From: Candidatus Omnitrophota bacterium
Lineage (GTDB): Bacteria; Omnitrophota; Gorgyraeia; JACOVV01
Reading direction: 5' to 3'
DNA: 9,699 nucleotides
Assembly (NCBI GenBank): GCA_016177145.1
Contig: JACOVV010000086.1
Location: forward strand, 1 to 9,699
Shown here piece after piece: positions 1 to 5,820 of the stretch (position 1 is its first letter; each line of letters starts with the position of its first letter). The notes beneath the pieces were generated by a model. The model did not search any database, was not told the origin of the DNA, and saw nothing but the letters and a program-made list of their open reading frames with translations. Position numbers and translations under genes: made by a program.

Positions 1-399
1 CGGTCAACGGAGAAAAAAATGCCGCTGGTGATCGTTTCTGGGTCCGGCGGGGGAGCCCGCATGTATGAAGGGATGTTTTCCTTAATGCAAATGGCGAAAA
101 CTTCCGCCGCTCTGGCGCGCCACCAAAAGGCGGGCGTTCCCTATATTTCGGTCCTTACCCATCAGACTATGGCGGGTGTGCTTGCCAGTTTCGCTTCCCT
201 GGGGGATATTATCATTGCTGAGCCGAAGGCGCTGATAGGGTTCACCGGCCCGCGGGTGATTGAACAAACCATCCGCCAGAAGCTCCCGGACGAATTCCAG
301 CGGTCAGAATTTTTATTGGAGCATGGGTTGATTGATTTGATTGTCCATCGTAAAGAAATGAAAACAACGTTGGCGAAACTAATGGATTACTTAGGATAA
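1..399 (+). CDS. accD: Acetyl-CoA carboxylase carboxyltransferase subunit beta, C-terminal part (5' truncated by window edge)
   Basis: This is the last 132 codons of the beta subunit of acetyl-CoA carboxylase carboxyltransferase, which with AccA moves the carboxyl group from carboxybiotin to acetyl-CoA to make malonyl-CoA for fatty-acid synthesis in the cytoplasm. The frame is open from base 1, so the ATG at 19 is internal rather than the start. Visible family blocks are [57 protein letters not shown] and the C-terminal [17 protein letters not shown], all colinear with E. coli AccD (about 304 residues). The N-terminal zinc-ribbon half lies outside the window. The stop at 397-399 is followed after one base by the next ATG, so the ABC ATPase is probably translationally coupled to it. 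The identification is firm. Confidence 0.96.
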   Translation, partial: RSTEKKMPLVIVSGSGGGARMYEGMFSLMQMAKTSAALARHQKAGVPYISVLTHQTMAGVLASFASLGDIIIAEPKALIGFTGPRVIEQTIRQKLPDEFQRSEFLLEHGLIDLIVHRKEMKTTLAKLMDYLG

Positions 400-400
400 C

Positions 401-1504
401 ATGGCTCAGGTTGTGCTCAAGGATGTTTCGAAGGTTTATAATGGCGGTGTCAAGGCGGTAGACCAAGTCAGTTTTGAGGCCCAGGACCGGGAATTCCTGG
501 TTTTAGTCGGTCCTTCCGGTTGTGGGAAATCAACGACCCTTCGGATGGTCGCGGGGTTGGAAGAAATCAGCGAAGGGCGTGTTTATATCGGTGACCGTCT
601 GGTCAATGAAGTTCCCGCCAAAGACAGGAACATCGCTATGGTTTTCCAGAACTATGCGCTGTATCCTCATATGACCGTCTATGAAAATATGGCGTTTGGC
701 CTGAAGCTTCGCAAATATCCTAGGCCGGAGATCGAGACCCGCGTGAAAGAAGCGGCTGAGATCCTTGGCATTAAAGAACTTCTTCACCGGCGGCCAGCCG
801 AAATTTCAGGCGGTGAACGGCAGAGAGTCGCCGTCGGGAGGGCGATTGTCAGAAAACCGGCGGTGTTCCTTTTCGACGAACCGTTGTCGAATCTTGACGC
901 CAAAATGCGCGTCCAGATGCGCACGGAATTGAACAAACTCCATATCCGCCTGCAGACGACCATGATTTACGTCACGCACGACCAGGTTGAGGCGATGACG
1001 CTGGGCAACCGTATCATCGTCATGAAAGACGGAATTATTCACCAGATCGCGGACCCGATCATGCTTTACGATCATCCCGTCAACAAATTTGTGGCGGGTT
1101 TTATCGGTAATCCTCCCATGAATTTCATGCAGGGGCGCATCTTCCGGATGGACGGTAAATTCTATTTTGACGAGGGAAATTTTAAAGTCAGGTTAGTGGA
1201 TGAGATGGGCCCTAAAGTCGCGGTCTATGAAGGGAAATCGGTGATCTTCGGCATACGGAGTGAAGATATTTACGACAAATTGTTTGTGTCCATGGCTCCT
1301 CCCGAGAACATTGTCAAAGCGAGTGTTGAGATTATCGAACCGATGGGGGCGGAGGTCTATCTGTACATGCGGACCAAACGGCACACCTTCATTGCTCGGG
1401 TCGGTGGACATGATCGGCCGGAAGTCAACCAAGATATCGATATGGTCTTTGACATGAGCCGGGTTCATTTTTTTGATCCGGAGACAGAAAAGACCATCAT
1501 CTGA
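401..1504 (+). CDS. ugpC: Sugar-type ABC transporter ATP-binding protein (UgpC/MsmX/MalK family)
   Basis: This is a 367-residue ATPase of the carbohydrate uptake ABC class, expected to power inner-membrane permeases for sugars or glycerol-phosphate. Seen: Walker A GPSGCGKST (37-45), Q-loop Gln83, signature ISGGE (135-139, where the family norm is LSGGQ), Walker B ending FLFDE with catalytic Glu160, D-loop SNLD (163-166) and H-loop His193 in YVTHDQ. The C-terminal third is a TOBE/MalK-type regulatory domain with FIGNPPMNF and FGIRSEDI (283-290, usually FGIRPEDI). Length is normal for the family. The start has an AGGA four bases upstream, overlapping the accD end. No permease or binding-protein gene is next to it, so it may serve permeases encoded elsewhere, as MsmX does in Bacillus; that is inference. 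Its substrate cannot be read from the sequence, and ugpC is a family label only. Confidence 0.93.
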   Translation: MAQVVLKDVSKVYNGGVKAVDQVSFEAQDREFLVLVGPSGCGKSTTLRMVAGLEEISEGRVYIGDRLVNEVPAKDRNIAMVFQNYALYPHMTVYENMAFGLKLRKYPRPEIETRVKEAAEILGIKELLHRRPAEISGGERQRVAVGRAIVRKPAVFLFDEPLSNLDAKMRVQMRTELNKLHIRLQTTMIYVTHDQVEAMTLGNRIIVMKDGIIHQIADPIMLYDHPVNKFVAGFIGNPPMNFMQGRIFRMDGKFYFDEGNFKVRLVDEMGPKVAVYEGKSVIFGIRSEDIYDKLFVSMAPPENIVKASVEIIEPMGAEVYLYMRTKRHTFIARVGGHDRPEVNQDIDMVFDMSRVHFFDPETEKTII

Positions 1505-1523
1505 TCAATTGTGTTCAATCCTC

Positions 1524-2963
1524 ATGATTTTTGGCGCCGCCGCTCGTCTATCGTTAGGACTTGTCACGGTTATTATCCTTGCCGCGGTATCATTTTTATT
1601 GTTCCAGGCGTTTCGCGATCCTGTCCGAATCCCGCCATTCACTGTTGATTTCTGCATGGCTCTTTTGGGAAGTTCGATGGTTTTAGGATGGGTGGGAGTG
1701 GGGCTTTGGATGGGGATTATTCTCTTGGCGGCGGCGTTTATTTTTCTTTCGCTGGGCGCTTTTATGGGATTAGTTTGGTTTTGGCCGTTGCTTTTCGCTT
1801 TGCTGGGACTTGCTTTTTTCTCGCAGCGTTTCTTCTCCCAGCGTCAGCTTTTTCTCGCTCAACACAGCGCTTTAGTAGAGGAATGGGAGAAGCGATCCAA
1901 CGATTTGAGAGCGGGGATTGCCACACGTCAAACCCAGCAGGAAGCGCTCACGAGGAAAATCCAGCGTTTTGAAACACTCGAAGAATTCACTGTTCATCTC
2001 TCCAGAAATCTGTCGTTGCAGGAGACCATCGACGGAACGCTTGCTCAGGTTGTCCAGATGACCCCAGCCGACCAACATACTTGCCTTCTTTACCTGGTGG
2101 ATAATGAGCAACAGGGGCTTTCGCTGAAAGGTTCCCTTCGTCCTAAGGGAGGAACAATCAAACACAAAAAAGGAGACCTGCTGGATTATTGGGTGTTAAA
2201 ACAGCGTCAGCCGCTGCTGGTAGAGGACACCCAGAAGGATTTTCGATTTAATATCGAGGCGCAGGACGCCGAATTGCGGCGGGGATTTCGTTCCCTGATC
2301 GCGGCTCCCTTGATCGATGAAAAAGGAATCATTGGGGTTTTAAGAATGGACAGCCCCAATCCACGGCAGTTTTCTCCTGAAGAACTGAGAGTGCTGACGA
2401 TTATCGCTGATTTGTCGACGACGGCAATTCGGAACGCCACGTTATTCGCTCTCACGCAGGAACTCGCCATTAGAGACGGATTGACAGGGCTGTATGTCTA
2501 TCGCCATTTCATGGAGCGTCTCCAGGAAGAAATTCAGAGGTCATTCCGTTCCGGCAAGCCGCTTTCTTTAATTTTGGTCGATATTGATTGGTTCAAAAAA
2601 TATAACGACCGATTCGGACATATCTCGGGGGACATCGTTTTGAAACAACTGGGGAAACGCCTGCTGGGATGGGCGCAGCAGGGTGAGATAATCGCCCGAT
2701 ACGGCGGAGAGGAGTTCGCGATGATCCTGCCGGGTTGCGATGCCCGTTCAGGATTCGCCAGGGCTGAAAAAATCCGCCGCAACGTTGAGGCGGAGATTTT
2801 CTGGCTTCGCCAGGAACCGACGAAAGTCGCCATTTCACTGGGGGTATCCACTTTCCCCGGGGAAGCGAGAGACCGCGAAGAACTGATTCGCGCGGCAGAT
2901 CAAGCGCTGTACAAAGCGAAAGTAGGCGGGCGCAACCGGACATGTTCACACTCTCTTTCTTAG
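1524..2963 (+). CDS. Membrane-anchored GAF-GGDEF diguanylate cyclase (first of two)
   Basis: This is a predicted c-di-GMP synthase of 479 residues from the ATG at 1524; the frame extends to a TTG at 1473, but that would overlap the ABC gene and no start here has a clear ribosome site. In order: hydrophobic helices at about 9-30, 44-80 and 80-99; a coiled-coil-like linker at about 103-153; a GAF sensor domain at about 153-305 (with IAAPLIDEKGIIGVLRMDS); and a GGDEF domain at about 311-473. Catalytic features are intact: metal Asp353 in VDIDWF, substrate-binding Asn361, Asp370 and the active-site loop RYGGEEF (GGEEF 394-398, also the form in PleD). The allosteric inhibitory site upstream reads QQGE instead of RxxD, so product inhibition is probably lost. 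Its last 22 bases overlap the next gene, a close relative. The signal sensed by GAF is unknown. Confidence 0.9.
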   Translation: MIFGAAARLSLGLVTVIILAAVSFLLFQAFRDPVRIPPFTVDFCMALLGSSMVLGWVGVGLWMGIILLAAAFIFLSLGAFMGLVWFWPLLFALLGLAFFSQRFFSQRQLFLAQHSALVEEWEKRSNDLRAGIATRQTQQEALTRKIQRFETLEEFTVHLSRNLSLQETIDGTLAQVVQMTPADQHTCLLYLVDNEQQGLSLKGSLRPKGGTIKHKKGDLLDYWVLKQRQPLLVEDTQKDFRFNIEAQDAELRRGFRSLIAAPLIDEKGIIGVLRMDSPNPRQFSPEELRVLTIIADLSTTAIRNATLFALTQELAIRDGLTGLYVYRHFMERLQEEIQRSFRSGKPLSLILVDIDWFKKYNDRFGHISGDIVLKQLGKRLLGWAQQGEIIARYGGEEFAMILPGCDARSGFARAEKIRRNVEAEIFWLRQEPTKVAISLGVSTFPGEARDREELIRAADQALYKAKVGGRNRTCSHSLS

Positions 2964-4168
2964 CGGTGCTGGTTTTGGCATTTTCCCGAGGCGTCAGAAG
3001 CGGTTTTGCCGGGGCCATCTTGCTGAGCGGCTGTTGGTGGTTTTACGGAATGAGGGACGAGCGCGCCGTTCTCTTATGGATTGCCCCCGTATTGAGCGGG
3101 TTCCTTCAAAAGATGAAGACCGGTTATCGGAAGGAAGCGGAGTCCTGTCTTGAAAACGTTCAAAAGCTCCACGGTCATCTTGAAGAAAAGGACCGGGGAT
3201 TTCAGAATGAGATAGGGTTTTTTGAAAAACGCCTGTTGGAACTTTCTCGTTTATATGAAATTACCCGTGACTTGGGCCGCGCGCTGGACCTCCAGGGTTT
3301 ATTTCAGCAATTAGGCGAGATCCTTTATCAAACCTTGGGGATTTCTGGCTGCTGGTTTGTCCAATTGAAGACGCCGGAACCTCCGGCAGGAATTGTGTAC
3401 CGTTTGGACAGGATAAGGGAGCGCGAAATTCGTGCCTTGTTGGATTCGCCGGGGCTGTTTGAGAATGAAATCGCGCAGTGCCGTCAAAGAGAGGGGGAAA
3501 CAGGAATTAGGGTCGGAACACGGACGTTATTCCCCCTGCGCGTTGAGAACCAACTGAAAGGGATTCTGGCGGTGGATTCGGCCGTTTCACCGCTGGTAGA
3601 ACCGTTGTCCATTATCGCGGGTCAGCTTGCTTTAAATCTCGAGAAAGTGGAGTTGTATAATCGCGTGCAGGAACTGGCCATTCTCGATGGGCTGACCGGG
3701 GCCTACGGACGCCGTTATTTTCTAGAACGCCTTCAGGAAGAGTTTGTTCGTTCTCGCAAGCAGGAGCTGCCTCTTTCACTGCTGATGTGTGACCTGGATT
3801 ATTTCAAGGAGAAAAACGATACCTACGGTCACTTGGTGGGGGACGAAGTATTGAGAGCTGTTGCGAAAATATTGAAGCAATATATTCGTGAAGTGGATTT
3901 GCTGGGACGGTACGGAGGCGAGGAATTCACGGTTATTTTGCCTGAAACGATGCCGCAAAAAGCATGGCAAGTAGGAGAGCGTATCCGCTCGATGGTGCAG
4001 GATTCCGAGCTCGAAATTTATGACGAAAAAATTCGAGTGACGATCAGCATTGGAGTGTCGGCGCTGAGTCCCAAGATGTCTTCTGTTGAAGAACTGATCG
4101 ATCAAGCGGACAGGGCTCTGTATTCAGCAAAAACAAAAGGCCGTAACCGTGTGGAGGTGTATGAATGA
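2942..4168 (+). CDS. Membrane-anchored GAF-GGDEF diguanylate cyclase (second of two)
   Basis: This 408-residue protein is paralogous to the one just upstream and should also make c-di-GMP from two GTP. It begins with about three short hydrophobic segments (roughly 2-14, 18-36 and 41-56), then a charged coiled-coil-like stretch (about 60-100), a divergent GAF-like domain (about 100-240) and a GGDEF domain (about 245-405). Catalytic residues are present: Asp284 in CDLDYF, Asn292, Asp301 and GGEEF at 325-329. Unlike its neighbour it keeps the inhibitory site REVD (316-319), so feedback inhibition is expected. Shared blocks such as DGLTG, ERLQEE and PLSL point to a tandem duplication. The ATG lies inside the end of the previous gene with no clear Shine-Dalgarno, suggesting translational coupling. 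The sensing domain is more degenerate than the GGDEF part, so the GAF call is less certain than the cyclase call. Confidence 0.9.
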   Translation: MFTLSFLAVLVLAFSRGVRSGFAGAILLSGCWWFYGMRDERAVLLWIAPVLSGFLQKMKTGYRKEAESCLENVQKLHGHLEEKDRGFQNEIGFFEKRLLELSRLYEITRDLGRALDLQGLFQQLGEILYQTLGISGCWFVQLKTPEPPAGIVYRLDRIREREIRALLDSPGLFENEIAQCRQREGETGIRVGTRTLFPLRVENQLKGILAVDSAVSPLVEPLSIIAGQLALNLEKVELYNRVQELAILDGLTGAYGRRYFLERLQEEFVRSRKQELPLSLLMCDLDYFKEKNDTYGHLVGDEVLRAVAKILKQYIREVDLLGRYGGEEFTVILPETMPQKAWQVGERIRSMVQDSELEIYDEKIRVTISIGVSALSPKMSSVEELIDQADRALYSAKTKGRNRVEVYE

Positions 4169-5070
4169 AAAAAACTTTTGCCGTTGGAATTGATTTTGGC
4201 GCGACGCAGATCAAAATAGGAATGGTCAATCCAGAGGGAAAAGTTCTATCAAGAAAAGTGATCGCGACCCCGCGGGATATATCGCCCCTTGAGTTTGGCA
4301 AGACGGCAAAAAGGGAGATTAGTCATATTATTTCGGATTCAGGCAAGAGCGGGAAATGCGTCGGTGTGGGTATCGGTGTCCCTGGATTGGTTCAGTTTGA
4401 TAAAGGAGTTGTCCTGTATTTGGTGAACGTAAAAGGGTGGAAGAAAGTCCCTCTTGCCGCGCTTCTTTCCCGGGAGGTCGGCCTTCCCGTATGGGTAGAC
4501 AACGATGTGAACGCGATGACGCTCGGGGAATTTACTTATGGCGCCGGCAGGGGAGGGAAGAACATCGTTTGCCTCACTCTTGGAACGGGGGTGGGGGGCG
4601 GGATTATCCTGAACGGGGAGATTTATCGGGGGACAAGTTATGCGGCGGGAGAAATAGGGCATATTGTTATTCAAGAACAGGGAAGAGAATGTGCCTGTGG
4701 AGGAAAGGGATGTCTGGAAGCTTATATTGGGAATCGGCAGATCATGGTTTTGGGTAAAGGGCGGTATGGTTCTCCAAAGGAAATCAGCGACGCTGCCCGA
4801 AAAGGAGATCTTGTGGCTGCCGCTATTTGGAAAGAAGTAGGAACTCATTTGGGGGTTGCCTTGTCGAGCGTGATTAATTTGTTAAATCCCGAGAAAATTG
4901 TTATTGGAGGAGGAGTGGCGAACGCGGGAACGTTCTTATTTAACGAGGTTCACGAGACGGTCAGAAAAAGAGCCATGAAAGGACCAGCGGATTCTGTTAA
5001 AATTGTGAAAGCGCAATTAGGAGAAGATGCCGGGATCATAGGAGCGGCAGTATTAGCAGGGATCAAATAG
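4165..5070 (+). CDS. ROK-family sugar kinase, probable glucokinase
   Basis: This 301-residue ROK kinase probably phosphorylates glucose or a related hexose with ATP in the cytoplasm. Seen: the N-terminal phosphate motif GIDFGATQIKIG (8-19), GVGIGVPG (67-74), the catalytic Asp114 in VDNDVNA, the adenosine/phosphate loop LGTGVGGG (139-146), the ExGH sugar-binding motif (Glu163-His166) and a complete ROK zinc site (His166, Cys176, Cys178, Cys183 in CACGGKGCLE). There is no DNA-binding domain in front, so it is a kinase and not a NagC/XylR-type repressor. The start is well supported: GGAGGTG at 4153-4159 sits five bases upstream and the ATG overlaps the previous stop (ATGA). Its position after a sugar ABC ATPase and before transaldolase fits import followed by phosphorylation. 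Glucose is the likeliest substrate, but N-acetylmannosamine or fructose kinases of this family look similar. Confidence 0.9.
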   Translation: MKKTFAVGIDFGATQIKIGMVNPEGKVLSRKVIATPRDISPLEFGKTAKREISHIISDSGKSGKCVGVGIGVPGLVQFDKGVVLYLVNVKGWKKVPLAALLSREVGLPVWVDNDVNAMTLGEFTYGAGRGGKNIVCLTLGTGVGGGIILNGEIYRGTSYAAGEIGHIVIQEQGRECACGGKGCLEAYIGNRQIMVLGKGRYGSPKEISDAARKGDLVAAAIWKEVGTHLGVALSSVINLLNPEKIVIGGGVANAGTFLFNEVHETVRKRAMKGPADSVKIVKAQLGEDAGIIGAAVLAGIK

Positions 5071-5072
5071 CA

Positions 5073-5114
5073 AGTCAAAAGTAAAAACTTTTGACTTTTG
5101 AGTTTTGACTTTTA
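5073..5114 (+). repeat. Heptanucleotide repeat fold-back between kinase and transaldolase
   Basis: The spacer is almost wholly six consecutive 7-base units: agtcaaa, agtaaaa, acttttg, acttttg, agttttg, acttttа-like (last unit acttttA). The first two are approximately the reverse complement of the rest, so 5072-5082 pairs perfectly with 5087-5097 over 11 bp around an AAAA loop, followed by T-rich DNA. It could act as a weak terminator or mRNA-stability hairpin, but it is AT-rich and lacks an unbroken T run. It also supplies a TTGACT (5091-5096) with a poor TAATTT (5113-5118) 16 bases later, a marginal promoter candidate. The repeat structure is directly visible; any function is inference. Confidence 0.8.
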
Positions 5115-5130
5115 ATTTAAGGAGGGTTCC

Positions 5131-5787
5131 ATGAAGTTCTTTATTGATACCGCGAACTTGCAAGAAATTAAAGAAGCCAACGCGTTGGGGATTTTGGATG
5201 GAGTGACGACCAATCCCAGTCTTATCGCGAAGGAAGGAAAAGACTTTGAGGATCAGGTCCGTGAAATCTGCAAAATCGTCAACGGGCCTATTAGCGCCGA
5301 GGTGGTGAGTGTCGAGTCCGGGAAAATGGTTCAGGAAGGGAGAAAACTGGCGAAAATCCACCCGAATGTCGTCATCAAGTGCCCATTGACGCTGGAGGGA
5401 TTGAAAGCGACCAAGACATTAAGCGGCGAAGGCCATCAAGTGAACGTGACTCTTTGTTTCTCAGCCAACCAGGCGCTGTTGGCGGCCAAGGCGGGGGCTG
5501 CTTATATTAGTCCTTTCATCGGAAGGCTGGATGATGTGGGGCAGGTCGGGATGGAGTTGATCGCCGATATCCGGCAGATCTATGACAATTACGGATTTAA
5601 AACAGAAATCCTCGCGGCAAGCATTCGGCATCCGATTCATGTCTTGGAAGCGGCGAAAATTGGAGCTGATGTCGCTACGATGCCTTATACTGTCTTAATG
5701 AGTTTAGTCAAACATCCGTTGACCGACATCGGACTGGCGAAATTCCTGAAGGATTGGGAAAAGGCGCCACAGAGGCAGTTGGTTTAA
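5131..5787 (+). CDS. tal: Small-type transaldolase (TalC-like)
   Basis: This 218-residue enzyme belongs to the short transaldolase/fructose-6-phosphate aldolase family and should transfer dihydroxyacetone units in the non-oxidative pentose phosphate pathway. Seen: N-terminal [16 protein letters not shown], substrate motif [14 protein letters not shown] (23-36), Schiff-base Lys83 in [19 protein letters not shown] and [11 protein letters not shown]. At two positions that separate the subgroups it has Glu57 (in SAEVV) and Phe129 (in SPFIGR); E. coli fructose-6-phosphate aldolase has Gln and Tyr there, so transaldolase is the better call. Length is typical (about 214-220). The start has a strong AAGGAGG at 5119-5125, five bases upstream, the best ribosome site in the window, which may compensate for the break in coupling caused by the 60-bp repeat spacer before it. 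Its stop overlaps the lptD start. Confidence 0.93.
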   Translation: MKFFIDTANLQEIKEANALGILDGVTTNPSLIAKEGKDFEDQVREICKIVNGPISAEVVSVESGKMVQEGRKLAKIHPNVVIKCPLTLEGLKATKTLSGEGHQVNVTLCFSANQALLAAKAGAAYISPFIGRLDDVGQVGMELIADIRQIYDNYGFKTEILAASIRHPIHVLEAAKIGADVATMPYTVLMSLVKHPLTDIGLAKFLKDWEKAPQRQLV

Positions 5788-5820
5788 TGGAAAATGGAAA
5801 ATGGAGAATGGAGAATGGGA
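5786..5820 (+). repeat. Left arm: five tandem heptamers at the lptD start
   Basis: Five contiguous 7-base units run here: aatggaa, aatggaa, aatggag, aatggag, aatggga. The array begins in the transaldolase stop codon and contains the lptD ATG. Each unit carries an ATG (5787, 5794, 5801, 5808, 5815), and because the unit is 7 bases these fall in all three frames; 5787 and 5808 are in the lptD frame. Translated, the array gives the charged n-region of the signal peptide. It is related by inverted complementarity to 5854-5888. Confidence 0.88.

Noticed and set aside
1473..1523. Upstream TTG start for the first diguanylate cyclase
   Set aside because: It would overlap the ABC ATPase by 32 bases, has no ribosome site and adds a charged stretch before the first membrane helix; ATG 1524 is simpler, though the TTG cannot be excluded.
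2593..3018. 141-codon minus-strand frame across the junction of the two cyclase genes
   Set aside because: It covers the conserved GGDEF coding region on the opposite strand and its product is arginine/proline-rich low-information sequence, typical of a shadow frame.
4339..4848. 169-codon open frame on the minus strand inside the ROK kinase
   Set aside because: Antisense to a well-supported kinase with all motifs in frame; no domain or ribosome site seen.
5072..5113. Intrinsic terminator after the ROK kinase
   Set aside because: The 11-bp stem is perfect but only AT-rich, and the following T-rich DNA is interrupted by GA/AG every few bases; the 7-base periodicity explains it better.
5754..5786. 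Upstream TTG start for lptD
   Set aside because: It lies inside transaldolase coding sequence and adds 11 residues before an already complete signal peptide.
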